Assembly: GCF_004332115.1 (NCBI RefSeq)
Contig: NZ_SJPA01000005.1
Location: 1-64,000, forward strand
Direction: 5' to 3'
Origin: Chlorobium sp. N1
Lineage (GTDB): Bacteria > Bacteroidota > Chlorobiia > Chlorobiales > Chlorobiaceae
DNA length: 64,000 bases
In this document: positions 9,186 through 19,110 of the stretch, one piece after another
Position numbering within the stretch: position 1 is the stretch's first letter
Layout: each line of letters starts with the position of its first letter
Program-made: the position numbers and the translations under genes
Notes under the pieces: model-generated
The model's database searches: none
What the model saw: only the letters and a program-made list of their open reading frames with translations
What the model was told of the DNA's origin: nothing

Positions 9186-9207
9186 GAGCCTGCCGGGCGG
9201 CAGGCTC
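9186..9207. repeat. Perfect 9-bp hairpin (GAGCCTGCC / GGCAGGCTC)
   Basis: The stem is 9186-9194 with 9199-9207 and the loop is GGGC. It lies downstream of argH on the minus strand and inside the antitoxin remnant on the plus strand. There is no clear T tract. It could help end argH transcription. Confidence 0.45.
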
Positions 9208-9241
9208 GAAACTGACTGGGACTCCGGATCCCTGCAGGAAG

Positions 9242-9265
9242 AATCGAGCGAAGAGTCGCTCGATT
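9242..9265 (-). terminator. Perfect 9-bp hairpin just after argH
   Basis: AATCGAGCG (9242-9250) pairs with CGCTCGATT (9257-9265) around a 6-base loop, 12 bp past the argH stop. The minus-strand continuation is C/T-rich rather than a full T tract, so it is a likely but imperfect terminator of the arginine operon. Confidence 0.45.
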
Positions 9266-9276
9266 GACCCGGTCCT

Positions 9277-10662
9277 TCAGCCGAGCAGCTCCCTAGCCTC
9301 CCTGATCTGCCGTTCGACCGACTCGAACGAGCAGCTTCCGTGCGACTTTTTCGAAGTGATGCTCGCCTCCGGCGTCAGCGCCGCGAATATTCCCTCGTCG
9401 AATACCTCCGAGAACTCCCTGAACCGCTTGAGCGGGATGTCGGGCAGGGGAGTCCGGTTCTCGATGCTCCAGCTCACGATCTTTCCCGTGATGCGGTGGG
9501 CGTCGCGGAACGGCACGTCCTTCCTCACGAGGTACTCGGCGATCTCGGTGGCCAGGCTCAAATCCTTTTTCGTGAGCTCGCCCAGCCGCTCCTCCTTCAG
9601 GCGGGTGTGCTGCAGCATGCGGTTGAAGAGCGTTACGCAGGAGATGGCCGTTTCGGCACTGTCGAAGAGCGGCGGCTTGTCTTCCTGCATGTCGCGGTTG
9701 TAGGAGAGGGGGAGCCCCTTCATGATGGTGAGCATCGCCATGAGGTCGCCGTAGACCCTGCCGGTCTTGCCTCTTATCAGCTCGGCGATGTCGGCGTTCT
9801 TCTTCTGCGGCATGATGGACGATCCGGTCGAGAAGGCGTCGCTGATCTCCAGGTAGCCGAATTCGTACGAACTCCAGAGGATGATGTCCTCCGAGAAGCG
9901 CGAGAGGTGCATCATGATGATGGAGCAGCAGGAGATGAATTCAATCAGGATGTCACGGTCGCTGACGGCGTCGATGCTGTTCGAGAAGATCTCGGTGAAG
10001 CCCAGCAGCTCGGCCGTTCTTTCGACGTTCAGCGGCAGGGTGCTGCCTGAAAAGGCTGCCGCCCCGAGCGGGGAGACGTCCACGCGCATCGAAAGATCGA
10101 GCAGGCGATCGGTGTCGCGGTCGAACATGTTGAAGTAAGCCAGGTAGTAGTGGCCGGCAGAGATCGGCTGCGCCCGCTGCAGGTGGGTATAGCCGAAGAT
10201 GATGGAGTCCTTGTAGGTCTCGGCTTTTTCGACAAGGGTTTCGAGGAGGTCGTTGAGCGCCACCTGAAGCTCATCGATACGCTCCCGCATGTAGAGGCGG
10301 GTGTCGGTCGCCACCTGGTCGTTGCGGCTCCGCCCGCTGTGGAGCTTGCCGGCGACTGCGCCGATCTTCTCCTTCAGGCGGTTCTCGATCACCGTATGGA
10401 TGTCCTCGTCCTCCCAGTGGGGGACGAGCGAGCCCTCTTCGAGCTCACGCTCGATCTCCTTCAGCCCCGTGCATATGGCGCGCGCCTCCTCCTCGCCGAT
10501 GATTCCTTCCTCGCCGAGCATCGTCGCATGGGCGATGGATCCGCGGATGTCCTCGCGGAAGAGCTTGCCGTCGACGTGGACCGACGAGGAAAACTTCAGT
10601 GCGTCGCGGTCGAAGGGCTCGTTGAATCGGCTCGCCCAGAGGAGTTCTTTCTTGTTGCTCAT
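9277..10662 (-). CDS. argH: Argininosuccinate lyase
   Basis: This 461-residue cytoplasmic enzyme splits argininosuccinate into arginine and fumarate, the last step of arginine synthesis. It belongs to the fumarase/aspartase superfamily. The signature loop [10 protein letters not shown] with the catalytic Ser is present near residue 275, and SGRSRNDQV and THLQRAQP lie at their usual places. ATG 10662 (MSNKKELL) is chosen over the in-frame start at 10719, which would add a 19-residue extension. It is the last gene of argCJBFRGH and lies 97 bp after argG. Confidence 0.95.
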   Translation of the reverse strand: MSNKKELLWASRFNEPFDRDALKFSSSVHVDGKLFREDIRGSIAHATMLGEEGIIGEEEARAICTGLKEIERELEEGSLVPHWEDEDIHTVIENRLKEKIGAVAGKLHSGRSRNDQVATDTRLYMRERIDELQVALNDLLETLVEKAETYKDSIIFGYTHLQRAQPISAGHYYLAYFNMFDRDTDRLLDLSMRVDVSPLGAAAFSGSTLPLNVERTAELLGFTEIFSNSIDAVSDRDILIEFISCCSIIMMHLSRFSEDIILWSSYEFGYLEISDAFSTGSSIMPQKKNADIAELIRGKTGRVYGDLMAMLTIMKGLPLSYNRDMQEDKPPLFDSAETAISCVTLFNRMLQHTRLKEERLGELTKKDLSLATEIAEYLVRKDVPFRDAHRITGKIVSWSIENRTPLPDIPLKRFREFSEVFDEGIFAALTPEASITSKKSHGSCSFESVERQIREARELLG

Positions 10663-10759
10663 CGTTGCGGCTGTTTGCGGGTGGGAAAAGGATGAATGAG
10701 GAAACGCATGCGCCCCCAAAGCGGGGGCATATGCGTCATGGAATACGGAACGGCGAAGC

Positions 10760-11962
10760 TTACTTCGAGGAGTGGACCTCGCTGTAGGTCTTCAGGCCGA
10801 GGCCGTAGATCTGGATGAACCCTTCGGCGGCCTTGTGGTCGAAGGAGTCCGCCTCGGTGTAGGTGGCCAGCGCCTCGTTGTAGAGCGAGTAGGGGGACTG
10901 GCGGCCGAGGAGGGAGACCGACCCCTTCAGGAGCTTCAGGCGGACCATGCCGGTGACAGGCTTCTGGGTATCGTCGACGAACGCGTCGAGGGCGGTGCGC
11001 ATCGGCGAGAACCAGGTTCCGTTGTAGATGATGTTGGCGTAGTCCTGGGCGATGTGGCGCTTGTACTGGAAGACGCTCTTCTCGAGGGTGAGGCGCTCGA
11101 GCTCGCGGTGCGCGAAGTGCAGGATGGTGGCCGCCGGCGCTTCGTAGATCTCGCGGGACTTGATGCCGACGACGCGGTTCTCGATCATGTCGAGGCGTCC
11201 GATGCCGTTTTTCGCTCCGAGCACGTTCAGGCGCTCGATGATCTCCAGGCCCGACGTCTTCTTTCCGTCGACCGATACGGGAACGCCCTTTTCGAACTCG
11301 ATCTCGACGACGGTTGCCTCGTTCGGGGCACTTTCGGGAGACGTGGTGATCTGGTAGGCGTCCTCGGGAGGAGCGACCATCGGGTCTTCCAGCACGCCGC
11401 ATTCGATGCTGATGCCCCAGATGTTCTCGTCGATGGAGTAGGGGCTTTTCTTCGTGGCTGAAACCGGGATGTTGTGCTTGATGGCATAATCCATTTCAGA
11501 CTCGCGCGAGGTGAACTCCCACTCGCGGAGCGGAGCGAGCACCCTGAGGTGCGGGGCGAGAGAGGCGAAGGTGACCTCGAAGCGGACCTGGTCGTTGCCC
11601 TTGCCGGTGCAGCCGTGGGCGAGCATGGTGCAGTCCTCCTCGAGTGCGACGTCGACGAGCGCCTTGGCGAGCAGCGGTCGGCCGAGCGCGGTGGCCAGCG
11701 GGTAGACGTCCTCGTAGAGGGCACCGGCCTTCAGCGCGCGCCAGATGTACTCTTCGACGAACGGCTTTTTCAGGTCGACGAAATGGAAGCCGCTTGCGCC
11801 GGTGGCCTTCGCTTTGGACTCGAGGTTCTCGATCTCCTTCTGCTGCCCGAGGTTGCCGGTGATGGCGACGATCTCGGCATCGTACTTGTCCTTCAGCCAC
11901 TTGATCATGACCGAAGTGTCAAGTCCGCCCGAATAGGCGAGCGCAATTTTTTCTCTCTGCAT
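10760..11962 (-). CDS. argG: Argininosuccinate synthase
   Basis: This 400-residue enzyme ligates citrulline and aspartate with ATP hydrolysis to AMP. The PP-loop AYSGGLDTS near residues 9-17 binds ATP, and [14 protein letters not shown] near residues 115-128 is the family signature. Length is normal for the family. It is sixth in the operon, 18 bp after argR. Confidence 0.96.
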   Translation of the reverse strand: MQREKIALAYSGGLDTSVMIKWLKDKYDAEIVAITGNLGQQKEIENLESKAKATGASGFHFVDLKKPFVEEYIWRALKAGALYEDVYPLATALGRPLLAKALVDVALEEDCTMLAHGCTGKGNDQVRFEVTFASLAPHLRVLAPLREWEFTSRESEMDYAIKHNIPVSATKKSPYSIDENIWGISIECGVLEDPMVAPPEDAYQITTSPESAPNEATVVEIEFEKGVPVSVDGKKTSGLEIIERLNVLGAKNGIGRLDMIENRVVGIKSREIYEAPAATILHFAHRELERLTLEKSVFQYKRHIAQDYANIIYNGTWFSPMRTALDAFVDDTQKPVTGMVRLKLLKGSVSLLGRQSPYSLYNEALATYTEADSFDHKAAEGFIQIYGLGLKTYSEVHSSK

Positions 11963-11980
11963 CGTAGTGTGTGGAGTTAA

Positions 11981-12427
11981 TCAGTTTGTGGAAAGATTTT
12001 TCTGAATATAGGACATCAGCACCGAAATATTCTCTACTGAATCGGGAATTACGAGCACCGTGTCGTCGCCGGCGATGGTGCCGAGGATGAGCGGGCTCCT
12101 GAACTGGTCGAGCCAGGATCCCACACCGTGCGCGCGGCCGGGAAGGGTGCGCACGATCACCGAGGTTTCGTTCGAGGCGACCGAGGTCACCTCCATTCCG
12201 ACCAGTCCCTTGATGATCCGTCCGGTGCTTTCGTCGCCGAAGAGCAGGCGGTAGCCGGCATGGGTCTTCGAGCGGACGATGCCGAGCTCGGCGCAGTCGC
12301 GCGAGAGCGTCGCCTGCGCCACCTTGATGCCGGACTCGCGAAGGAGACGGAGCAGGTCGTGCTGGTTGCCGACGCCCTCCTGCTGGATGATCTCGCGGAT
12401 CCGCTGCTGGCGTGTGTGCTTGTTCAT
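11981..12427 (-). CDS. argR: Arginine repressor ArgR
   Basis: This 148-residue regulator has an N-terminal winged helix with AQATLSRDCAELG as recognition helix (about residues 38-50), and a C-terminal hexamerisation/arginine-binding domain containing GTIAGDDTVLVI (about residues 115-127). The start MNKHTRQQ is chosen over the in-frame upstream ATG at 12505, which lies inside argF. It is embedded in the operon it is expected to control; a matching ARG box lies before argC (16764-16781), so autoregulation is likely. It begins 11 bp after argF ends. Confidence 0.93.
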   Translation of the reverse strand: MNKHTRQQRIREIIQQEGVGNQHDLLRLLRESGIKVAQATLSRDCAELGIVRSKTHAGYRLLFGDESTGRIIKGLVGMEVTSVASNETSVIVRTLPGRAHGVGSWLDQFRSPLILGTIAGDDTVLVIPDSVENISVLMSYIQKNLSTN

Positions 12428-12437
12428 CGCTCTGTTC

Positions 12438-13430
12438 TCAGGACTTGAGGTTCCTCGCGGCGTTCTGCAGGCGGTGCGTAAGGTGGAACTTGCGGTACTC
12501 GTCATGGTTGAGCAGCTTGACGAGCAGGGCCTTCTGCACGTGCAGGCGGTTCTCGGCCTCGTCGATGATGATGGCCTGCGGCCCGTCCATCACGCCGGCC
12601 GAGATCTCCTCGCCGCGGTGCGCCGGCATGCAGTGCATGACGACGGCGGAGGGACTTGCCACGGCAAGCATGGCCTCGTTGATCTGGAACGGGGCGAACG
12701 CCCTGAGCCGCTCCTTCTGCTCCTCCTCCTGGCCCATGCTGGTCCAGACGTCGGTGTAGAGGACATCGGCGTCCCTGGCAGCCTCCATGGGGTCGTGCAG
12801 GATCTCGATCCTGCTGATGCCACGTTTCCGGGCGGCCTCGAGCAGGCCCTCGTCCGGCGTGTACCCTTCAGGGCAGGCCAGGACGAAATGGAAGGGGAGG
12901 ATGCCTGCAAGCTCGATCCATGAGTTGGCCACGTTGTTGCCGTCGCCGACGAAGACCACCTTGATGCCCTCCCGCCAGAGACCCTTTTCGTAGAGGGTGA
13001 ACGCGTCCGCCAGGATCTGGCAGGGGTGGGAGAGGTCGGTCAGGGCGTTGACGACGGGGATCGTGGCGCTCGCGGCGAGCTCCTCGATCACCGAGTGTTC
13101 GTGAAGACGGGCGACGATGGCGTCGTTGTAGCGCGAGAGGAGGAGGCCGATATCCTCCACGGACTCGCGCGACCCAACGCCGATGGATTTTCCGTCCAGG
13201 TTGATGGCGTAGCCGCCGAGCTCGTGGATCCCGAGCTCGAAGGAGACCCGTGTCCTGAGGGAGGGCTTGTTGAAGATCATGGCTACGGTCTTTCCCTCGA
13301 GCGGGCGGAAGCTGCGGGCGGATTGGCGCCGTGCCTTCTTGATGAAGAGCGAGTAGTCGAAGAGTTCTATGATCTTGGCTGCGTCGAGCGGCTCGAAGCC
13401 GAGGAAATCGCGTTTATCGTTGGTTTTCAT
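12438..13430 (-). CDS. argF: Ornithine carbamoyltransferase
   Basis: This 330-residue enzyme transfers the carbamoyl group from carbamoyl phosphate to ornithine, giving citrulline. The carbamoyl-phosphate motif SLRTR is near residues 56-60, HPCQ near residue 135, and HCMPAHRG near residue 275 corresponds to the HCLP ornithine-side motif. The length fits anabolic OTCases. It is fourth in the operon, 15 bp after argB. Confidence 0.95.
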   Translation of the reverse strand: MKTNDKRDFLGFEPLDAAKIIELFDYSLFIKKARRQSARSFRPLEGKTVAMIFNKPSLRTRVSFELGIHELGGYAINLDGKSIGVGSRESVEDIGLLLSRYNDAIVARLHEHSVIEELAASATIPVVNALTDLSHPCQILADAFTLYEKGLWREGIKVVFVGDGNNVANSWIELAGILPFHFVLACPEGYTPDEGLLEAARKRGISRIEILHDPMEAARDADVLYTDVWTSMGQEEEQKERLRAFAPFQINEAMLAVASPSAVVMHCMPAHRGEEISAGVMDGPQAIIIDEAENRLHVQKALLVKLLNHDEYRKFHLTHRLQNAARNLKS

Positions 13431-13445
13431 GGTGCCTTCTGTTGG

Positions 13446-14363
13446 TTAAGGGTTGGCGCTTTCGACCTCTTCGGTAATGAACTGGGTGCCGACGCCCTCA
13501 TGGGTGAATATTTCAAGAAGAAGCGAGTGGACGGACTTTCCGTCGATGATGTGGATCTTCCGGACCCCTCCGTCGAGCGTCAGGAAGCCGGAGAGCACCT
13601 TCGGGATCATTCCTCCGGTGATGACGCCCTGCTCGATGAAGTCGGCGGCCTCGGTTTTGCAGATGGTCTTCAGGATCCGCTCGCCGACCTTGATGCCGGC
13701 AACATCGCTGACATAGATCAGCTTTTCGGCCTTCAGGGCGATGGCGATGCTGCTGGCGGCGTCGTCGGCGTTGATGTTGTAGATCTTCCCCTCTTCGTCG
13801 AAGCCGATCGGTGCGATGACGGGGATGAGCCCGGCATTGCAGAGCAGGTCGATGTAAGCCGTATTGATCGATTTGATTTCCCCGACCAGGCCGAGCGTAC
13901 CGGCCTCACGGCACGGCATTGCCTTGATGGTGTCGGCGTCGAGGCCGGTTACGCCGACCGCCTTGCCCCCGTGCTCGCTGATGAGGCGGACGATGTCCTG
14001 GTTGACCTTGCCGGCGAGCGTCATCTGGACGACCGAGATCATCTCGCTGTCGGTGACCCGCTTGCCGTGCACGAAGGTGGATTCGATGCCGAGCTTTTCA
14101 GCGGTTTTCGTGATGGCATCGCCGCCCCCGTGCACGAGCACGACCTGGATGCCGACCTTGCGCAGGAGCGTGACGTTCTGGGCGAACGAGTTCTTCAGGC
14201 ATTCGTCCTTCATGGCCGATCCGCCGTACTTGATGACGAAGGTCTTCCCTTCGAACTGGCGGATGTAGGGCAGGGCTTCGATGAGCACCTGGCCGATGGC
14301 CGTCTTGGGAGCCTTGCGGGCCGGGCGGAGGTCGCAGCAGGAGAGTGGATCGTTCTGTTTCAA
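13446..14363 (-). CDS. argB: Acetylglutamate kinase
   Basis: This enzyme phosphorylates N-acetylglutamate, the second step of the arginine pathway. It is an amino-acid kinase fold protein with KYGGSAM (phosphate-binding Lys), VHGGGDAIT and ITGGMIPKV near residues 237-245. There is no ATG before the conserved [20 protein letters not shown] start region. TTG at 14363 is the nearest usable codon, giving 305 residues, close to relatives. The longer frame to 14453 overlaps argJ and looks non-coding. No clear Shine-Dalgarno sequence precedes the TTG, so the start is uncertain. Confidence 0.9.
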   Translation of the reverse strand: MKQNDPLSCCDLRPARKAPKTAIGQVLIEALPYIRQFEGKTFVIKYGGSAMKDECLKNSFAQNVTLLRKVGIQVVLVHGGGDAITKTAEKLGIESTFVHGKRVTDSEMISVVQMTLAGKVNQDIVRLISEHGGKAVGVTGLDADTIKAMPCREAGTLGLVGEIKSINTAYIDLLCNAGLIPVIAPIGFDEEGKIYNINADDAASSIAIALKAEKLIYVSDVAGIKVGERILKTICKTEAADFIEQGVITGGMIPKVLSGFLTLDGGVRKIHIIDGKSVHSLLLEIFTHEGVGTQFITEEVESANP

Positions 14364-14395
14364 TAGCGTGCGTTGAAGGGGTTGAAGAAAGGAGG

Positions 14396-15682
14396 TCAGC
14401 TCCGGTAGCTGCCGTTGATGTCGACGTACTCCTTGCTGAGGTCGCAGGTCCATACCCGCGCCGAGGCGCTGCCGGCTCCGAGCCGAAGGGTGAGGGCGTA
14501 GGAGGGGCGGTGGAGGATCGCCGCCGCTTCCTCTTCGGAGAAGTCGGCCCTGAGTCCTTTGCGCAGGATCGGCAGCTCTTCGAAAAAGAGCTCGAGGTCC
14601 TCTTCGCGGAAGCGTGCGCCGGAACGGCCCGCTGCGGCGATGATGCGGCCCCAGTTGGCGTCCTCTCCGTGCAGGGCGGTCTTGACGAGGTTCGAGGTGG
14701 CGATGGTGCGCGCCGCCATGGCGGCCTCCTCCTCGGTTGCGGCATCCCGGACGTTGATTTCGACGAGTTTGGTGGCCCCTTCGCCGTCGATGACGATGAG
14801 CCGCGCAAGAAAGCCCATGAGCGACTCGAGCGCGAGGGTGAAGCGCTCGAGATCTCCGCTTCCGGCTTCGATCGAAGGACCGGTGCCGCCGGCCATGATG
14901 ACGGCCATGTCGTTGGTGCTCGTGTCGCCGTCGACCGTGATGGCGTTGAAGCTGCTGCTGTTGGCACGGCGGAGGGCCTCCTGCAGCAGTTCATGCCCGA
15001 TCGACGCGTCGGTCGCCATGAAGGCCAGCATGGTGGCCATGTTCGGGGCGATCATGCCGGATCCTTTCGCGATGCCCGAGATCCGGGCGGTGCCATGGGA
15101 GAGGGCGACGTCGAGCGAGAAGAATTTCGGGAAGGTGTCGGTGGTCATGATGGCTTCGGCGGACTCGATGCCGGACTCCTTCTGCAGTCCGGCCGGCAGG
15201 GCTTCGATGCCCGCTGCCACCTTGTCCATCGGCAGCAGCTGGCCGATGACGCCGGTCGAGGAGACAAGGACCTCACGCGCTTCGATCCCGAGCGCCCGGG
15301 CCGTTTCGCGTGCCATGGTTTCGGCGTCTTTCATTCCCTCTTCTCCGGTCGCCGCGTTGGCGTTGCCGCTGTTGCAGACGATGGCCCGCATCGCGCCGCC
15401 GGCCGATTCGAGATGGCGCCGAGAAAGAACGACCGGAGCCGCAGAGCAGAGGTTGGTGGTGAAGACGCCGGCGGTGGCGGCAGCCGTGTCGGAGAGCATG
15501 AGGAACATGTCGCTCCTTCCGGAATACTTGATGCCGGCGGAAGCGGCGGAGGTGACGAATCCCTCGGGCCAGAACCCGGCGGATGCCTCTTCAGGTGAAC
15601 CCATGGGCCGTACCCCTTCCGGCCATGCGGTCTCGGCGGCGTGGCGGAAGATGGTCTCCAGGGCTTTCTCTCTTTTTTTCAA
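14396..15682 (-). CDS. argJ: Bifunctional glutamate N-acetyltransferase / ornithine acetyltransferase
   Basis: This 428-residue enzyme moves the acetyl group from N-acetylornithine to glutamate, recycling acetate so that separate ArgA and ArgE are not needed. The self-cleavage site is in [10 protein letters not shown], where Thr217 becomes the N-terminal nucleophile of the beta chain. [11 protein letters not shown] near residues 103-113 is the conserved active-site strand. It is second in the operon, 34 bp after argC. Whether it is mono- or bifunctional cannot be told from sequence. Confidence 0.94.
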   Translation of the reverse strand: MKKREKALETIFRHAAETAWPEGVRPMGSPEEASAGFWPEGFVTSAASAGIKYSGRSDMFLMLSDTAAATAGVFTTNLCSAAPVVLSRRHLESAGGAMRAIVCNSGNANAATGEEGMKDAETMARETARALGIEAREVLVSSTGVIGQLLPMDKVAAGIEALPAGLQKESGIESAEAIMTTDTFPKFFSLDVALSHGTARISGIAKGSGMIAPNMATMLAFMATDASIGHELLQEALRRANSSSFNAITVDGDTSTNDMAVIMAGGTGPSIEAGSGDLERFTLALESLMGFLARLIVIDGEGATKLVEINVRDAATEEEAAMAARTIATSNLVKTALHGEDANWGRIIAAAGRSGARFREEDLELFFEELPILRKGLRADFSEEEAAAILHRPSYALTLRLGAGSASARVWTCDLSKEYVDINGSYRS

Positions 15683-15716
15683 CGGGGTCGTCTTCTGGTT
15701 GTTGGTTGCGGTTGGT

Positions 15717-16745
15717 TCAGAGGCCGGAGGTTTGGTCTATGCCGAGCATGATGTTCATGTTCTCGACGGCCTGGCCCGCGGCACCCTTCAAAAGGTTGTC
15801 GATGGTCGAGACGACAGTGAGCGTCCCGTCTTCGCCGGCGTATGCCGGAAAGACGTCGCAGTAGTTGGTATGGGCGACATGGCGCACCTCCGGCATCTGG
15901 CGGCGCACCCTGGTGAACGGGGCGTCACGGTAGAACGCCTCGTAGGCGGCGGCTGCGTCGGCCTGCGCGACGGGTTTTTCAAGCTTCACCGTCAGGGTTG
16001 CGTAGATGCCGCGGACGAGCGGGCCGATGAGAGGCGTGAAGCTGAAATCGAACGAAGGGTTCGTCGCCGAGGTGCCGAGCGCCTGCATGATCTCCGGGGT
16101 ATGCTGGTGCATGCCGACCTTGTAGGCACGGATGTTCCCGCCCATTTCGGCAAACGAGAGTTCGGTCTTCGAGCTGCGGCCCGCCCCAGAGAGTCCCGAC
16201 ATGGCCGCGCAGGCGACCGAACGCACCTTCGGCAGGGGCGAAGCGGCGTCGAAGAGGGGGGCGAGGCCGAGGATGATGGCGGTGGCGTAGCAGCCGGGGT
16301 TGCTGAGGGCGCGCGATGCGGCGATCTCCTTCCTCGAGAGTTCCGGCATGGCGTAGGTCATGACCGCGTCCGCAGGCTTTTTTCCCCCGTAGAAGCGTTC
16401 GTGTTCGGCCGTGTCGCGCAGGCGGAAGTCTCCGGAGAGGTCGACCACCATCCTGCCGGCGGCCTGCAGGCGCGGGACGATGGCGTGGGCCTCGCCGTGG
16501 GGGAGGGCCAGGAAGTAGATGTCGCTCAGGGTTTCCCCTTCGTAGGTGTGGTAGGTCATGTCGCATCCGGTTGCGGGGTAGAGCGACATGGCCGATTTCC
16601 CCGCCTGCGAAAAGGCATAAAGGCGTTCCAGCCGGACGGCGGGGTGGCGGAGAATCAGGCGGGTCAGCTCGGCGCCGGAGTATCCTGACGCGCCGATGAT
16701 CGAGACGCCGGGCAGCTTTTCGGCTCCGGGTGCGGATTCGTGCAT
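15717..16745 (-). CDS. argC: N-acetyl-gamma-glutamyl-phosphate reductase
   Basis: This 342-residue NADPH enzyme reduces acetylglutamyl phosphate to the semialdehyde. The nucleotide-binding [13 protein letters not shown] is near residues 18-30, and the catalytic Cys152 lies in [12 protein letters not shown] 16745 (MHESAPG) is preferred over 16808, because 16808 would put the promoter and ARG box inside the coding region. It is the first gene of the arginine operon. Confidence 0.94.
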   Translation of the reverse strand: MHESAPGAEKLPGVSIIGASGYSGAELTRLILRHPAVRLERLYAFSQAGKSAMSLYPATGCDMTYHTYEGETLSDIYFLALPHGEAHAIVPRLQAAGRMVVDLSGDFRLRDTAEHERFYGGKKPADAVMTYAMPELSRKEIAASRALSNPGCYATAIILGLAPLFDAASPLPKVRSVACAAMSGLSGAGRSSKTELSFAEMGGNIRAYKVGMHQHTPEIMQALGTSATNPSFDFSFTPLIGPLVRGIYATLTVKLEKPVAQADAAAAYEAFYRDAPFTRVRRQMPEVRHVAHTNYCDVFPAYAGEDGTLTVVSTIDNLLKGAAGQAVENMNIMLGIDQTSGL

Positions 16746-16763
16746 GCGGAAATAACGGTTAGC

Positions 16764-16781
16764 TATGAATAAATATCCACC
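16764..16781 (-). promoter_or_regulatory. ARG box (ArgR operator) before argC
   Basis: On the plus strand TGAAT-AAAT-ATCCA (16766-16779) matches the ArgR consensus TGAAT-WWWW-ATTCA with one mismatch. It sits just after the predicted transcription start and about 20 bp before the argC start codon, so bound ArgR would block initiation. Confidence 0.6.
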
Positions 16782-16789
16782 AAAGCGCA

Positions 16790-16818
16790 TATATACGGCT
16801 TTTCCCATCTATTTTCAA
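16790..16818 (-). promoter_or_regulatory. Sigma70-type promoter of the arginine operon
   Basis: On the minus strand, TTGAAA (16818-16813), a 17-bp spacer and TATATA (16795-16790) form a near-consensus promoter. The transcription start would be near 16783, at the edge of the ARG box. Confidence 0.65.
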
Positions 16819-16948
16819 ACCCTGTTCCGCATTTTTCCAATCCGCCTGCATCTCCCGTCGATTTTTATGGCAAGAGGCTTTTTCTCAGTATCTTACCACA
16901 GTCGGCCGGTACCGCTGCCGTATCCCTGAACCGTCGTTGTGGATAACC

Positions 16949-17839
16949 ATGCATCCGTTACGCTCACTTCCCCTCTTCCTCCTTCCCCTGGCACTCCTCC
17001 TCTCCGCCTGCTCCGGGGAGCGGCATTCGCCCGAAAGTCCGACCCGCGGCGTGATGCGCCTGGCCGTGGACCCCGGATACGAAGGCCCTGCGGCAACCGA
17101 GGCAGGGCTCTTCAGCCGCTATTATCCCGAAGCCCGGGCCAGCGTAGTCACGGCAGAGAGTCTTTCGGCGCCCGCCATGCTCGCAAGAGGGGAGTGCGAC
17201 GCCGCCCTTTCCCTGCTTCGTCCCGATGTGGCGCCGGAAACGAAAGGCTCGCGGTTCCGGGTCGAACCGGTCGGCCGGGACGCCGTGGTGTGTCTTGTCA
17301 ATGCCCATAGCCCTCTCCGCCGCCTCTCGGTCTCCGAGCTGAAGGCCCTTTTCGGTGGAGAACGAAGCGGGGTTCTTCCGCTGATAGCCGAAGGGGATGT
17401 CGTAATGCGCGCGTTGCTCGAGGGCGGGGGAGCGCATGGCGGCTGGCGCCTCCGGGCTTACGGTGCGCCCGACAGGGCCGCGTTGCTTCGCCGTATCGAG
17501 GCGGACGCCGGTGCGGCAGGTCTCATGCTCCGTTCGGCCTACCTTTCGGCGAAAGAATCCGGGCTCGTCGGTTCCGGCGTGCGCATGCTCCCCATTTCCG
17601 CTGATGGCGATACGGGAGGTCCCCGCATGCCGGACGCCGAAAATATCCTTGAGGGAAGCTATCCCTTTGTCGTTGAGGTTTGGTATATATACATACCCGG
17701 CGATGCGCTTCCGGCGGGATTCGGTTCATGGTTCTCAGGCCAGGGCCAGAAAGCGCTCGAGCATGGCCCGCTCGTTCCCTGGAGGCGGCTGGAGCGAACC
17801 ATCATTCTTTCGGCGCAACCATCGTCCGACCCCTTATGA
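16949..17839 (+). CDS. Substrate-binding lipoprotein, PstS-like
   Basis: This 296-residue protein has a lipoprotein signal peptide with lipobox LLSAC (Cys about residue 20). The mature part resembles phosphate-type periplasmic binding proteins: LSVSELKALFGGERSG near residues 125-140 fits the PstS pattern in which a short helix precedes FxG. No transport permease or ATPase is adjacent. The overlapping downstream gene (ATGA, 4 bp) is a diguanylate cyclase, which suggests a sensing rather than transport role; that is inference. ATG 16949 is preferred over the TTG at 16937. Confidence 0.7.
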   Translation: MHPLRSLPLFLLPLALLLSACSGERHSPESPTRGVMRLAVDPGYEGPAATEAGLFSRYYPEARASVVTAESLSAPAMLARGECDAALSLLRPDVAPETKGSRFRVEPVGRDAVVCLVNAHSPLRRLSVSELKALFGGERSGVLPLIAEGDVVMRALLEGGGAHGGWRLRAYGAPDRAALLRRIEADAGAAGLMLRSAYLSAKESGLVGSGVRMLPISADGDTGGPRMPDAENILEGSYPFVVEVWYIYIPGDALPAGFGSWFSGQGQKALEHGPLVPWRRLERTIILSAQPSSDPL

Positions 17840-19110
17840 AAGACCTGCTTAGCCACAGGAAGCGCTCTCCGCTCCTCGTCATCATCCTGGCCGGCGTGAT
17901 CGGCATCCTCGTCGTCATCGCCGGCACCACCGGATTCATCCTCTTCCAGAGTCGCGTTCTCGACGAGGTCGAAAAGAAGGAGGAGTGCTATTTCAATCTT
18001 GTGGAGTTCAAGGCGAAGGTCGGCGGCGCCGGCATGGAGCATCCCGAAACGGCCGCAACGGGCCCTGCGGAACGTTCCCTTCAGCTCCGGACGGAGGAGC
18101 GGGACCGGATCCTCCGCTTCATGTACGACCGGCTGGTCGGGCAGATGGAGGAGGCCTGCCTGAAGCATGTTCCCGTCATTCCCGTGCCCACGGTAGCCAA
18201 CAGCGAACTGGTGGGCATCCAGCTCGATTCCGCAATCGAGCGGGTGAAAGCCGAAGCGAGGGAGTCGATGGAGCGCCTGGTGCTGTTCAACCACCTCTTC
18301 CTTTTTTTCATCCTGGCGCTGCTGCTCACGCTCAACATCGTCGCCGGCTGGGTGCTCCACTACAACTACCGCCTGACGCTCATCCCGCTCGGCCAGCTCG
18401 TCGAACAGCTCAAGCTCGTCAACCGCGACATTCCCGAAAGCATCCACGATACGGCCGAGGAGATGAAGAAAGAGCTGACGAGCTCGGCCCATTCCCGGGA
18501 CATCACCCAGATCACCGAATCCATCATGAACTTCTGCGGTGACCTCGAGGCGAAAAACAAGAAGCTCGACGAGATCTTCATCAAGGATGAAAAGACCGGC
18601 CTCTACAACTACCGTCATTTCAAGGAACACCTCATCATCGACGTCGAGCGGGCCAAGCGCTTCCATTCGCGCGTCTCGCTGGCCATGATCGACATCGACC
18701 ATTTCAAGCAGTACAACGACGCCCACGGCCACATTGCCGGGGACCAGGTCCTGGAGATCCTCGCCGGAATCATCCGCGAGGAGAGCCGCAGCTCGGACAT
18801 CCCTTCGCGTTTCGGCGGCGAGGAGTTCGCCATCCTTTTCCCCCGAACCGACCAGGAGACCGCGCTGGAGATCTCCGAACGGCTCCGCAAGATCATCAGC
18901 GCGACGCCGGTACCGCATGAGCACCACCAGCCCTCCGGGCAGCTGACCGTCAGCATCGGCATCGCGAGCTATCCCGACGACGCCCCCGACTGGTACACCC
19001 TCATCAACAACGCCGACCGTGCGCTCTACGAGGCCAAGAACCGGGGCCGGAACAGCGTCGTCGCCTACAGCTCCCTGAACCTGCAGCCAGGCTCTGCCGA
19101 TGAAGCCTGA
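17836..19110 (+). CDS. Membrane-bound diguanylate cyclase (GGDEF protein)
   Basis: This 424-residue protein has two membrane segments (about residues 12-37 and 151-174) flanking a periplasmic sensor region, a short linker helix, and a GGDEF domain. DEKTGLYNYRHF, DIDHFK (286-291) and the catalytic GGEEF (327-331) are intact, so it should make c-di-GMP from two GTP. RSSD at 318-321, five residues before GGEEF, is a canonical inhibitory I-site. It overlaps the lipoprotein gene by 4 bp and the next permease gene by 11 bp. The lipoprotein may pass a periplasmic signal to it. Confidence 0.88.
   Translation: MKDLLSHRKRSPLLVIILAGVIGILVVIAGTTGFILFQSRVLDEVEKKEECYFNLVEFKAKVGGAGMEHPETAATGPAERSLQLRTEERDRILRFMYDRLVGQMEEACLKHVPVIPVPTVANSELVGIQLDSAIERVKAEARESMERLVLFNHLFLFFILALLLTLNIVAGWVLHYNYRLTLIPLGQLVEQLKLVNRDIPESIHDTAEEMKKELTSSAHSRDITQITESIMNFCGDLEAKNKKLDEIFIKDEKTGLYNYRHFKEHLIIDVERAKRFHSRVSLAMIDIDHFKQYNDAHGHIAGDQVLEILAGIIREESRSSDIPSRFGGEEFAILFPRTDQETALEISERLRKIISATPVPHEHHQPSGQLTVSIGIASYPDDAPDWYTLINNADRALYEAKNRGRNSVVAYSSLNLQPGSADEA

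Larger units (their letters stand above)
9085..9267 (+). pseudogene. 5' fragment of an XRE/HigA-type antitoxin gene
   Basis: The first 30 or so codons (MDSLFDSIKRGLEEAV, then GARVHRY) match the typical N-terminus of HigA/MqsA-like XRE antitoxins, whose helix-turn-helix follows directly. Here it is absent. After about residue 31 the sequence becomes non-homologous and passes through two perfect hairpins before a stop, for 60 codons in all. No toxin gene is next to it. It is read as a truncated remnant whose tail is now fused to the intergenic hairpins downstream of argH. Confidence 0.45.
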
